Shown here piece after piece: positions 8,684-17,162 of a stretch of DNA of 64,000 nucleotides (position 1 is its first letter; each line of letters opens with the position of its first letter). This DNA comes from CAZOZZ01 sp965247425 (lineage in GTDB: Bacteria; Acidobacteriota; Terriglobia; 20CM-2-55-15): the NCBI GenBank assembly GCA_965247425.1, contig OZ252023.1, positions 3,782,001-3,846,000 of the forward strand. Direction: 5' to 3'. Both the position numbers and the translations under genes were made by a program. The notes beneath the pieces are model-generated. The model did no database searches and was not told the origin of the DNA. It worked only from the letters and a program-made list of their open reading frames with translations.

Positions 8684-8717
8684 GCGTGTCGGGGCGTCCC
8701 TCCGTGGGCGCCCGCGG
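8684..8717 (+). repeat. REP type B, single copy
   Basis: GCGTGTCGGGGCGTCCCTCC followed by GTGGGCGCCCGCGG, between the divergent marR and padR genes. No type A partner nearby. Confidence 0.8.
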
Positions 8718-8752
8718 ACTAGCCGCCCCCTCTCTGCGCCTCCACAAGTTGT

Positions 8753-8794
8753 ACTAGACACTCTATAGCTTTCCATGGTGCTAGAATGTCTAGT
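8753..8794. promoter_or_regulatory. Inverted repeat around the padR start region
   Basis: ACTAGACA (8753-8760) and TGTCTAGT (8787-8794) are perfect 8-bp inverted repeats spanning the proposed padR start. A dimeric PadR could bind here to control the padR-ADOP operon. Confidence 0.4.
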
Positions 8795-9152
8795 GGCTAA
8801 AGCAACCTCCACCCGACAACCGGGCAAAGCCGCCCTCCTCCAGGGCACGCTCGACATGTTGATCATGCGGACCCTGGACCGTGGGAAGCGCCACGGCCAT
8901 GGCATCGGCCTGTCGATCGAAGTCGATTCGGGTGAGCTGCTGCACATCGAAGCCGGGTCGCTGTATCCCGCTCTTCATCGACTCGAGCGCGGAGGTGTGA
9001 TCGCTTCGGAGTGGAAGGTTTCAGAGAACAATCAGCGAGCGAAGTACTATCGACTCACGGCTCGGGGGCACAAACAGATGGCCATTCAGGAATCCAAATG
9101 GGATCTGCTGGTCACAGCGATTGCGCGGGTACGTAAGCCAGACGAGGGGTAG
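8775..9152 (+). CDS. PadR-family regulator, acidobacterial ADOP-linked type
   Basis: 125 aa. The core LLQGTLDMLIMRTLDRGKRHG, SGELLHIEAGSLYPALHRLE and KYYRLTARGHKQM is the winged helix of the small PadR proteins that precede ADOP permeases in Acidobacteriota. The start is uncertain: ATG 8775 has no Shine-Dalgarno, and GTG 8793 would remove six residues and part of the inverted repeat. The gene ends 9 bp before the ADOP gene, so it is probably co-transcribed and autorepressing, controlling the transporter in response to an unknown signal. Confidence 0.88.
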   Translation: MVLECLVAKATSTRQPGKAALLQGTLDMLIMRTLDRGKRHGHGIGLSIEVDSGELLHIEAGSLYPALHRLERGGVIASEWKVSENNQRAKYYRLTARGHKQMAIQESKWDLLVTAIARVRKPDEG

Positions 9153-9161
9153 GAGACGACG

Positions 9162-11804
9162 ATGAATTGGCAAAGATTGAAATGGAAGTATTGGATGGAT
9201 CTTTTCAGGCGACCTCAACTGGAAAGGGAACTGGACGAAGAGGTCCGTTCGCACGTCGAGATCGAGACCGCCCGCCGGATTCGCTTGGGGGAATCGCCCG
9301 AACAAGCCCGCCTCAATTCCTTGCGAGAGATCCGCAGTGTGTCCTTCGTGAAAGAGGAAGCCCGGGATGCCAGAACCTGGGTCTCGATCGAGCGTCTGGC
9401 TCAAGACCTGCGTTATGCCCTCCGCACACTCAGGCGGCAACCCGGGTTCACCGCCGTTGCGGTCCTGACCCTCGCACTCGGCATCGGCGCCAACACTGCG
9501 ATCTTCAGCGTCGTCAACGGTGTTCTGCTGAAGCCACTCCCCTTCGACCATCCCGAGCGAATCGTCACCGTCTGGGAAGACTATACGGCGCAGGGTGGAC
9601 CCACCCAGGAATGGATTGAAATCCCGAATTTCGTCGAGTGGAGGAAGGAAGAAGCCCTGTTCGAGACGCTCTCGGCCTTCACGTACGGCTCGACCATCCT
9701 GAGCAATCACGGCGAGGTGGAACGTCTGAGCCGGGGCGTGACTACACATGAATTTTTCGCCACCTTTGGCGTCGCGCCCGCGATAGGTCGAGATTTCGAG
9801 CCGGCTGACGACCAGCCCGGAGGAGCACTCGTGACTGTGTTGTCTCATGGTTTCTGGCAACGCGGGTTTGGGTCCGACCCGTCGGTTCTGGGCACGACGA
9901 TTCTTCTAGGCGGAAATCCGACAACGGTCATCGGTGTGATGCCCGAGAGCTTCCAGATTCCCAGCACGCCACCCGTCGACGTGTGGACACCCCTTCAACT
10001 CGACGAGTCCACCGCGTCGCGCGGCAACTTCTTTCTGCAGGGCATGGGACGGCTCCAGGAAGGCGTTTCCGTCGAACAGGCGGAGACGCGACTCAACGTC
10101 ATCATGGAACAGATCGGAAACGAGTTCCCGATCAACCGTGGTGTGAAGATCGGATTGGTGCCGCTACTCGATCAAATCGTGTCCCCAGTTCGGACCGCAC
10201 TCTACGTACTCCTCGGCGTCGTGGTATTTGTCCTTCTCATTGCCTGTGCCAACATCGCCAACCTGATGCTCGGCCGGAGTTCGACGCGTAATAGAGAGAT
10301 GGCGATTCGTTCGGCTATAGGTGCCGGGCGGGGCCGTCTTGTGCGTCAACTGCTGACCGAGAGCGTGGTGTTGTCCCTGTTCGGTGCCGGCTGCGGTGTC
10401 CTGCTTGCATACTGGGGAACAAAGGCGTTTGTTGCCCAGATACCGGCCGGAGCCCTGCCCCGTTTGAGCTCTGTCGCGATCGACCCCACCGTGCTCTTGT
10501 TCACGACGCTGATCTCGGTTGCGGCCGGTCTCATTTGCGGTCTGGCGCCGGCGCTCCAGTCCTATCGTTACGACGGCAGCCAGGCCTTGAACGAAGGGGG
10601 TCGGGGTGTGGAGCAATCGACCGGGGGAACCCGGATGCGGGCCGTTCTCGCTGTGGGCCAGGCCGCACTCGCGCTCTGCCTGTTGATCGCAGCCGGTCTG
10701 ACGATCCGCAGTTTTACAACGCTTCTGGATGTGGATCCCGGCTTCGAACCGGCGGGTTTGACGACGGCATTTGTGTCGATGCCTGCCAATCGATACGCGG
10801 GTGCACCGGAGTTGGTGGTCTTCCTGAACTCCCTTCTCGACCGGATCGGGGACAGGCCCGGTTTCGACCAGGTGGCTGCGGTTTCAGTTCTGCCACTGGG
10901 TGGGTCCGACTCCGACACGGGATTCGAGATCGAAGGCCGGCCCGAACTGAACGTCCCTGGACAATCTCCGACAGTGTGGTTCCGGCGCGTCACGCCGTCC
11001 TACTTTCGAACGATGGGGCTACCCGTTGTTGGCGGCCGCGAGTTTGCCGCCACCGACCACGCCGAGGCGCCCAGGGTCGTCATGGTCAACGACGTTGCGG
11101 CGGAGCGCTACTGGCCGGGTGAGGACGCGGGGGGTAAGAGGCTGCGCTTCGGACAGGAGCGCCCGTGGCACACAATCGTCGGCATCGCACAGGGTGTTCG
11201 CCACAAGGGGCTCGCTGTGGCGCCGACTTCCGAGTTGTACTTCCCCTTCGACCAGCGACCCGGAAGGGCGATGACTATCGTCGTCAAGTCCGACCTTGAA
11301 GACTCCGCGGTAACCGGTCTGTTGCGCGGCGATCTGGGAGAGATAGATCCGGAACTCCCGCTCGCCGGTGTGGTCTCAATGGACTCCCTGATGGAGTTTT
11401 CCGTCGCGCAGCCCCGGTTCTTCATGAACATGACAGCCGCTTTTGGACTGTTGGCTCTGGCGCTGGCGACAGTTGGCATCTACGGTGTCCTGTCCTATAC
11501 CGTCAGCCGAAAGACCAAGGAGATGGGCCTCCGAATGGCCCTCGGGGCGGACCGGATGGAAGTCCTGTCCATGGTCGTCAAGCAAGGCCTTCGTCTCACG
11601 GTCGTGGGTATCGGCGCCGGCCTGATCCTGGCGTACGCCGCCACCCGGTTGATGGCGAGCATCTTGTTCGGCATCGATCCCCAGGATCTGATCGCGTTCA
11701 CCGGCGCCCCATTCGTCCTGACCTTGACCGCCCTGGTTGCCTGCATCGTGCCGGCCCTGAAGGCCACCCGGATCGACCCGGTCAAAGCGTTGAGGGGCGA
11801 CTAA
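9162..11804 (+). CDS. ADOP-type ABC transporter permease (FtsX/MacB-like), long form
   Basis: 880 aa; ATG 9162 is preceded by GGAG. It starts with the ADOP N-terminal cytosolic domain (WKYWMDLFRRPQLERELDEE..., residues ~1-80), then TM1 with VLTLALGIGANTAIFSVVNG. A MacB_PCD periplasmic domain, TM segment ACANIANLMLGRSS, a second periplasmic domain (YFRTMGLPVVGGR) and the C-terminal FtsX segment GIYGVLSYTVSRKTKEMGLR follow. Same family as 3236-5659 but with the extra N-terminal domain and a padR partner. Exported substrate and ATPase partner are not visible here. The stop lies at the edge of a decayed repeat end. Confidence 0.92.
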   Translation: MNWQRLKWKYWMDLFRRPQLERELDEEVRSHVEIETARRIRLGESPEQARLNSLREIRSVSFVKEEARDARTWVSIERLAQDLRYALRTLRRQPGFTAVAVLTLALGIGANTAIFSVVNGVLLKPLPFDHPERIVTVWEDYTAQGGPTQEWIEIPNFVEWRKEEALFETLSAFTYGSTILSNHGEVERLSRGVTTHEFFATFGVAPAIGRDFEPADDQPGGALVTVLSHGFWQRGFGSDPSVLGTTILLGGNPTTVIGVMPESFQIPSTPPVDVWTPLQLDESTASRGNFFLQGMGRLQEGVSVEQAETRLNVIMEQIGNEFPINRGVKIGLVPLLDQIVSPVRTALYVLLGVVVFVLLIACANIANLMLGRSSTRNREMAIRSAIGAGRGRLVRQLLTESVVLSLFGAGCGVLLAYWGTKAFVAQIPAGALPRLSSVAIDPTVLLFTTLISVAAGLICGLAPALQSYRYDGSQALNEGGRGVEQSTGGTRMRAVLAVGQAALALCLLIAAGLTIRSFTTLLDVDPGFEPAGLTTAFVSMPANRYAGAPELVVFLNSLLDRIGDRPGFDQVAAVSVLPLGGSDSDTGFEIEGRPELNVPGQSPTVWFRRVTPSYFRTMGLPVVGGREFAATDHAEAPRVVMVNDVAAERYWPGEDAGGKRLRFGQERPWHTIVGIAQGVRHKGLAVAPTSELYFPFDQRPGRAMTIVVKSDLEDSAVTGLLRGDLGEIDPELPLAGVVSMDSLMEFSVAQPRFFMNMTAAFGLLALALATVGIYGVLSYTVSRKTKEMGLRMALGADRMEVLSMVVKQGLRLTVVGIGAGLILAYAATRLMASILFGIDPQDLIAFTGAPFVLTLTALVACIVPALKATRIDPVKALRGD

Positions 11805-11840
11805 ATAATTCAAGGGACGGAGGCGTAACTCAAGCCGTTA
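11805..11840 (+). repeat. Decayed end of an AATTC..GGGACGGAGG element
   Basis: AATAATTCAAGGGACGGAGG, followed by CGTAACTCAAGCC. It resembles the left part of the 46483-46568 copy (GGACGGAGGCATAACTCTAG) more than the intact copy 18 bp downstream. Probably the remains of an older insertion. Confidence 0.5.
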
Positions 11841-11857
11841 TCTGCTAAACCGGGCGG

Positions 11858-11965
11858 CTAATTCGGGGACGGAGGCGAAATAACAACCACAAGGTCGCCG
11901 ATAAAGCATAGATTTTGAACGGTTTTTACTGAATCAGGCATAGTTGTTCCTCCGTCCCCGAATTA
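11858..11965. repeat. AATTCGGGGACGGAGG-ended miniature element, copy 2
   Basis: 108 bp bounded by CTAATTCGGGGACGGAGG and CCTCCGTCCCCGAATTA. The core is AT-rich and non-coding. It lies in the 426-bp gap between the ADOP gene and the amidohydrolase. Confidence 0.85.
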
Positions 11966-12020
11966 TCGTTCCTGTAAATAATTGCTTCCAGCTCCCTCCC
12001 TTTCGTAACATCGGACCTTC

Positions 12021-12206
12021 CTAAGGGTCCGCTCAAGAATAACTTCACAGAATTGGCGCCCAGGTTTGCGTCAGATTCGGTCGCGACCGATTGAGTAGAC
12101 CGGAGGAATAGCCCCGCTATTTCGAGGATCTGCGATTGAGGAGCGGCCGAAGGTGGCGTGAAGATGGGATGCCAAGATGTGAAGTTATTCTTGAGCGGGC
12201 CCTAAG
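12021..12206. repeat. 186-bp inverted-repeat element with 29-bp ends
   Basis: The left end, CTAAGGGTCCGCTCAAGAAT plus AACTTCACA, and the complementary right end (12178-12206) match at 27 of 29 positions. The core contains smaller hairpins such as ATCGGTCGCGACCGAT-like (around 12076-12092) and AATAGCCCCGCTATT. No ORF. It ends 24 bp before the amidohydrolase start, so it could carry promoter or leader sequence for that gene. Confidence 0.75.
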
Positions 12207-12230
12207 ACTAAAGCGACAGGAGCGAGGAAA

Positions 12231-13751
12231 ATGGTTACGTCGTCGAATGGAGCGCCTATGTGTCGCTCATGGATGTGGGTCTGCGTCTTTATCGTGGGCG
12301 TTCTATTCGCCCAACCGGCCCTGGCCGCCGCACAACAGTCGGCGGGCCTTATCGTTCGCAACGGTCTGATCGTCACGGCTGAAGGCCGGATGGAGGCCGA
12401 CGTCCGGATTCGCGGCGAACAGGTGGCCGAGATCGGCCCCGACCTGGAGGCGGAGCCGGGAGATCGCGAGATCGACGCGGCCGGTATGCTACTCCTGCCG
12501 GGTGCAGTCGACACACACACACATCTCAATCCCGTAATGCCGGACCCGCCGCAACCCAGCCGGAACCAGGACGACTACGTCAGCGGGTCGGCGGCCGCAT
12601 TCGCCGGCGGCGCGACGACGCTCTCGAATTTCCTCCCCATGCAAGCTGGTGAAGACGTCGATGCCTACGCCGACCGTGTCATCGGCGGGATAGATAATCG
12701 GGCGATGGCCGACTTCTTCATTCATGTCACCGTTGGGAACGAGCCCGGCCGGTTCACTCCGGAGGTGCTCGACGCACTGGCGGGGCGGGGTTTTGTCAGT
12801 ACGGGCGAGGACTTCCTGGCCAGGGAGTCGTTCGACGCGAACGCTCTGACCTGGTTCAAGAAGTTCAAGGCTTCCGGCCCGGCCGGTGTCTTGAGCATGC
12901 TGCATGCGGAAGACTATTCGATCATGGCCGAGGCCGCCGAGCGGCTGATGGCCGAAGGCCGCGGCTCGATTCATAACTTCGCCCAGAGTGCCCCGATCGT
13001 CGCAGAGGTCGTTGCCGTGCAGCGTGCGGTTGCGATTGCGGAGGCGACCGGATCACCCATCTACATCCTCCACATGTCATCCGGACGTGCGCTCCAGGTG
13101 GCCGAAGATGCGATGGCTCGCGGCCTGCCCGTGTTTGTCGAGACCCGGCCCATGTACCTCCACCTGACACAGGAGGTTTATCAGCGGCCGGACGCCGGAC
13201 TGTACCTGGGCGGTCCCCCGCTCCGCGAGAAGTGGGACCAGGACATGCTCTGGGTCGGCATCGCCAACGGGACCATCCATACCATCGGCACCGATCACAC
13301 CGGCTATGCGAAGCCGGCGAAGCTGGATCCCACGCAGACGATTGTCGACAAGCGGATGGGCCTGAGTAACCTGCAGGAGTATCTGCCGATGATGTTCTCT
13401 GAAGGCGTGTTGGGTGAGCGCATCACGCTCGAGCAATTTGTCGCGGTGACGTCCACAAACGCGGCCAAGCTGTTTGGCATGTATCCCCGGAAAGGCACAA
13501 TCCGGGTGGGATCGGATGCGGACATCGTCGTCTGGCATCCGACACTGACGAAGACGATCCGCGATGAGGACCAACTCTCCAACGTCGGGTATTCGACTTA
13601 TGCGGGATGGGAAGTCACCGGTTTTCCCATAACGACGATTCGCCGCGGTGAGGTCGTCTACGACGACGGTCAGGTGATCGCGCAGCCGGGTTCCGGGAAG
13701 TTCGTTCCCGGCGCCCCATTCGAGAGACCCATACTGCGCCCCCGTCCTTGA
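12231..13751 (+). CDS. Exported dihydropyrimidinase/hydantoinase-like amidohydrolase
   Basis: 506 aa with signal peptide (WMWVCVFIVGVLFAQPALA). Cyclic-amidohydrolase fold: LIVRNGLIVTAEGRMEADVR, metal ligands H96/H98 in GAVDTHTHLNP, TWFKKFKASGP at the usual carboxylated-Lys position, LHAEDYS, YILHMSSGRAL, the metal Asp in GTDHTGY, and the C-terminal KGTIRVGSDADIVVW. This is the D-hydantoinase/dihydropyrimidinase branch, but unlike most members it is predicted to be periplasmic. GAGCGAGGAAA precedes ATG. It lies 34 bp upstream of the haem-motif propeller protein, so the two may be co-transcribed. Substrate unknown: a cyclic ureide or an N-acyl amino acid. Confidence 0.85.
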   Translation: MVTSSNGAPMCRSWMWVCVFIVGVLFAQPALAAAQQSAGLIVRNGLIVTAEGRMEADVRIRGEQVAEIGPDLEAEPGDREIDAAGMLLLPGAVDTHTHLNPVMPDPPQPSRNQDDYVSGSAAAFAGGATTLSNFLPMQAGEDVDAYADRVIGGIDNRAMADFFIHVTVGNEPGRFTPEVLDALAGRGFVSTGEDFLARESFDANALTWFKKFKASGPAGVLSMLHAEDYSIMAEAAERLMAEGRGSIHNFAQSAPIVAEVVAVQRAVAIAEATGSPIYILHMSSGRALQVAEDAMARGLPVFVETRPMYLHLTQEVYQRPDAGLYLGGPPLREKWDQDMLWVGIANGTIHTIGTDHTGYAKPAKLDPTQTIVDKRMGLSNLQEYLPMMFSEGVLGERITLEQFVAVTSTNAAKLFGMYPRKGTIRVGSDADIVVWHPTLTKTIRDEDQLSNVGYSTYAGWEVTGFPITTIRRGEVVYDDGQVIAQPGSGKFVPGAPFERPILRPRP

Positions 13752-13785
13752 ACGGTTCGGCGTGTGGATTAAAAGGAGATCCGAT

Positions 13786-15945
13786 ATGACGATGAGAACC
13801 ATGCTGGACTTTTCGACCGCAGCCGTCTGCTTTGCGATACTTTTGGCTATCGTGCCGGTCGGGGTGAATGCCGGCCAGGAAGTCGACATCGACAACGACG
13901 ACCTCGGTGGAGTGGTCACGAGCGCGAACGGGCCGGAAGCGGGCGTGTGGGTGATCGCGGAAACCATGGATCTGGACACGAAATTCGTCAAGATCGTGGT
14001 CACCGACGACCAGGGCCGCTACCTGCTGCCGGACCTTCCAGCCGCGGACTACACGGTCTGGGTGCGTGGCTATGGTCTGGTGGACTCGCCAAAGGCTGAG
14101 GCCTCCCCGGGCGGGATCGTCGACCTCACGGCCACGGTTGCACCGAATGCGCGTGCAGCGGCCGAATACTATCCGGCAGGGTACTGGCTTTCCCTGCTCG
14201 AGCCGCCCGATGCGAGCGAGTTTCCCGGAACAGGACCCGAAGGTAACGGCCTCCCCACGAACATGGCCAGCCAGGCCGCCTGGCTCCGGTATGTAAAGTC
14301 CGGCAACTGCATGGCCTGTCATCAACTGGGCAACAAAGCGACCCGCGAGATTCCGGACAGCCTCGGCACTTTTGAGTCGTCCGTGGCCGCCTGGGACCGG
14401 CGTGTCCAATCCGGACAGGCCGGCGCCGGGATGAGCAACGGCCTCAACCGGCTGGGACGGGAGCGTGCGCTCGAAATGTTCGCCGACTGGACCGACCGCA
14501 TCGCCGCCGGCGAACTGCCGCCGGCGCCGCCCCGACCGCAGGGTCTGGAACGAAATGTCGTCATCACCCAGTGGGACTGGGCCGATCCGACAGACTACCT
14601 TCACGATGTAGTCGCGACCGACAGGCGAAATCCGACGGTCAATGCCAACGGCCCCGTCTACGGAGCGCTCGAGCTCAGCGCGGACTATCTGCCCATTCTG
14701 GATCCGGCGAGCCATACGGCGAGCCGCGCGAGGTTGACCGTCCGCGACCCGAACACACCGGCGACGTCCGCGAGGATGGCCGAGCCTTCGCCCTACTGGG
14801 GCGACGAGATCCTGTGGGACAGCAAGAACAACGTCCACAATCCGATGATCGACGCCGAGGGTCGGGTCTGGATCACCTCGTCCGTGCGCCCGTCCGATAA
14901 CCCGGACTACTGCAAAGAAGGATCGAACCATCCGTCAGCAAAGTTGTTTCCTCTCGATGGCGCCCGCCGTCACCTCGCCATGTACGATCCGGAAACCGAG
15001 CAGCTCACGCATTTCAGTACGTGTTTCGGTACGCACCACCTGATGTTCGCCGAGGATGAGGACAACACGCTCTGGACAAGCGGCGGCGGACAGGTCGTCG
15101 GCTGGCTGAACACCAGGATGTTCGAGGAGACCGGCGATGAGGTGCGGTCGCAGGGCTGGACCGCATTGATCATGGACACGAACGGCAACGGCCGGAGAGA
15201 CGAGTATGTGGAACCGGACGAAACGCTGGATCCCGAAAAGGACAAGCGATTTGGGCGGGCCTTCTATGCCGTTGCCCCGGCAGCCGACGGCTCGGTCTGG
15301 GGCACGGTCCTCGACTTCCCTGGCGCCGTCGTTCGGCTGGATCCGGGAACGAACCCGCCCGAGACAGCACTGGCGGAAGTGTACGAAGTGCCGTGGGGCA
15401 ACCCGGATGCACCCGTCCATGGATTCTCGCCGCGTGGCGGAGACGTCGATCGTAACGGTGTTTTCTGGGCCGCACTGGCGAGCGGACATCTTGCCAGCTT
15501 TGACCGTCGCAAGTGCGAGGGACCGCTGAACGGACCGACGGCGACCGGTCAACACTGTCCGGAGGGCTGGACCCTATATCCCGAACCGCTACCGCAACTG
15601 AAAGGCGTCGCCGATTCCGGGAGCGCCGAGTCCAGCTACTACACCTGGGTCGACCAGTTCGACACGCTCGGGTTGGGTGCGAACGTGCCGATCAACACCG
15701 GCAACGCGTCCGAAGGCCTGCTGGCCTTGAAGGACGGCGAATGGGTCGTTCTCCGGGTCCCCTATCCGATGGGCTTCTACACAAAATGGATGGATGGCCG
15801 CATCGACGACCCAAACGGCGGATGGAAAGGCAGGGGTATCTGGACGACCATAAGCACCCGCGCCCCCTTCCACATGGAAGGCGGCAAAGGAACGACAAGC
15901 AAGGTGATGCATTTCCAACTCCGCCCCACCCCCCTGGCGAACTGA
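13786..15945 (+). CDS. Exported protein: carboxypeptidase-regulatory-like domain, haem-binding CxxCH and lyase-like propeller
   Basis: 719 aa from ATG 13786, preceded by AAAAGGAGA (frame extends to 13762). Signal peptide to about residue 29. Residues ~40-120 form a CarboxypepD_reg-like beta-sandwich (GGVVTSANGPEAGVWVIAET). A CMACH haem-c motif is at 175-179, then a region with SPYWGDEILWDSKNNVHNPM and repeated W/G-rich blades resembling virginiamycin-B-lyase-type propellers. This arrangement recurs in poorly characterised acidobacterial and planctomycete proteins. A covalent haem would make it a periplasmic redox or oxidative enzyme. Its reaction is unknown. Likely an operon with the amidohydrolase before it. 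Confidence 0.8.
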   Translation: MTMRTMLDFSTAAVCFAILLAIVPVGVNAGQEVDIDNDDLGGVVTSANGPEAGVWVIAETMDLDTKFVKIVVTDDQGRYLLPDLPAADYTVWVRGYGLVDSPKAEASPGGIVDLTATVAPNARAAAEYYPAGYWLSLLEPPDASEFPGTGPEGNGLPTNMASQAAWLRYVKSGNCMACHQLGNKATREIPDSLGTFESSVAAWDRRVQSGQAGAGMSNGLNRLGRERALEMFADWTDRIAAGELPPAPPRPQGLERNVVITQWDWADPTDYLHDVVATDRRNPTVNANGPVYGALELSADYLPILDPASHTASRARLTVRDPNTPATSARMAEPSPYWGDEILWDSKNNVHNPMIDAEGRVWITSSVRPSDNPDYCKEGSNHPSAKLFPLDGARRHLAMYDPETEQLTHFSTCFGTHHLMFAEDEDNTLWTSGGGQVVGWLNTRMFEETGDEVRSQGWTALIMDTNGNGRRDEYVEPDETLDPEKDKRFGRAFYAVAPAADGSVWGTVLDFPGAVVRLDPGTNPPETALAEVYEVPWGNPDAPVHGFSPRGGDVDRNGVFWAALASGHLASFDRRKCEGPLNGPTATGQHCPEGWTLYPEPLPQLKGVADSGSAESSYYTWVDQFDTLGLGANVPINTGNASEGLLALKDGEWVVLRVPYPMGFYTKWMDGRIDDPNGGWKGRGIWTTISTRAPFHMEGGKGTTSKVMHFQLRPTPLAN

Positions 15946-15953
15946 ACGGGATA

Positions 15954-15988
15954 GCGTGTACGGGTGGCCGTCCCTGGCCACCCGCCCG
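15954..15988 (+). repeat. REP type A (GTGTACGGG variant)
   Basis: GTGTACGGGTGGCCGTCCCT followed by GGCCACCCGCCCG, just after the propeller gene. Single copy. Confidence 0.75.
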
Positions 15989-16048
15989 TAAGGGCGGACG
16001 TATCCAACGGCGTCGTAGATAACTGGGGTTTTAAGATTCCGTTTCGGA

Positions 16049-16420
16049 CTAGCGGGCTTTGATGGGATCAGGTGGGGCGAAAACGCGAATGGACCGGATA
16101 TGCGTCGTGATAATCGTGTCCTCACTCGTCACAAACTCAAGGCTGAAGCCAACGTAAATTCCGCCGAGTTTCAGAAACCCGCCCCCCAGCGTACTTCCCG
16201 CCAGATGGGCCGATGTTCTCTCGGGAAACCAACGACCGCCCCGAACGAGGACTTCTCTGGCAAACCCGTCAATAGCAGTGATCTCGTAAATACTGTTGCG
16301 CGTCTGGACATGAATCTCGGTGAAATCATCTACCGACTCCAACTGGAGCCCGTCACTCCAGTCATGATTCACCCATGTGTCCAGAATGCGGGACGCGCGA
16401 TAGGTAGCCGTTTTGTTCAT
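16049..16420 (-). CDS. Hypothetical protein
   Basis: 123 aa from ATG 16420, with AAAGGGAGAGC upstream; the frame extends to 16465. No recognised domain. The sequence alternates hydrophobic and polar residues (YEITAIDGFAREVLVRGGRW, TIITTHIRSIRVF), suggesting a small all-beta fold. No signal peptide or membrane segment. It is divergent from the padR gene at 16533, so the 112-bp gap probably holds promoters for both. Confidence 0.6.
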   Translation of the reverse strand: MNKTATYRASRILDTWVNHDWSDGLQLESVDDFTEIHVQTRNSIYEITAIDGFAREVLVRGGRWFPERTSAHLAGSTLGGGFLKLGGIYVGFSLEFVTSEDTIITTHIRSIRVFAPPDPIKAR

Positions 16421-16532
16421 GCTCTCCCTTTCTATCGCAAAATTCGTCAACCGTAAAGAAATCACGCTCTCAAAACCGCAATCGTCGGTATGCTACGATT
16501 TTGTTCGACAACTATATAACTATTGTCATAGT

Positions 16533-17162
16533 ATGTCATCTCGTATCGAAATGAGTCTCGAACACATCGTGCTGGGCATGTTGCATGTGCCGGCAAGCGG
16601 CTATGACATCAAGAGCGATTTCAGCCAGGGGGCCCGTCACTTCTGGTCCGCAGAGCTCAGCCAGATCTATCCCGCCCTGAAGAAGCTCGAGAAGCGTGGG
16701 TGGCTGAGGAGCAGAATCGAACCTCCGGCCAAAGGGCCGCCCCGTCGCGTTTATCACAGAACCGCCAGGGGACGTCGGGAACTGATTGGGTGGCTTACCG
16801 CCGGACCGCAGATGGGAACCGAGCGGTTTGCCTACCTCGGCCAGCTGTGCTTCATGCACGAACTGGACGATATTGAATCGACCTCGAAGTTTATGCGCGA
16901 CCTGAAATCTCGACTCGGTGAATTCCTGGAGTTGCTTCGCCAGGCCGAGTCGGAGCTGACCCGGGGCGGCACCGAAGATCTCGACCACCTGAACTCCGAG
17001 GAGTTTCATGATGTGCTGGCCCTTCGCATGGGCATTCACTCTCTCGGTGCAAAGGTCCGGTGGTGCGACGAGTCGCTGGAGCGAATCCGAAACCGTCGGT
17101 CGTCGAAAGGCGTCAAAGCCCTCGGGTCAAACACAAACGATAAGGAGGCCCGTAGTGGCTGA
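16533..17162 (+). CDS. PadR-family regulator, long form with C-terminal vir-like domain
   Basis: 209 aa from ATG 16533. Winged helix: EHIVLGMLHVPASGYDIKSD, ELSQIYPALKKLEKRGWLRS and RVYHRTARGRRELIGWL. A ~100-residue helical C-terminal domain follows (PF10400-type), as in PadR subfamily 1. The gene overlaps the start of the following membrane-protein gene (GTG 17155) by 8 bp, so the two are translationally coupled and the regulator probably controls it. An ACTATATAACTATTGTCATAGT stretch just upstream has ACTAT/ATAGT half sites that could be its operator. Confidence 0.88.
   Translation: MSSRIEMSLEHIVLGMLHVPASGYDIKSDFSQGARHFWSAELSQIYPALKKLEKRGWLRSRIEPPAKGPPRRVYHRTARGRRELIGWLTAGPQMGTERFAYLGQLCFMHELDDIESTSKFMRDLKSRLGEFLELLRQAESELTRGGTEDLDHLNSEEFHDVLALRMGIHSLGAKVRWCDESLERIRNRRSSKGVKALGSNTNDKEARSG

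Noticed and set aside
13615..14931. 438-codon minus-strand frame
   Set aside because: Antisense to the propeller gene and spanning two plus-strand genes; low-complexity RG/VG composition.
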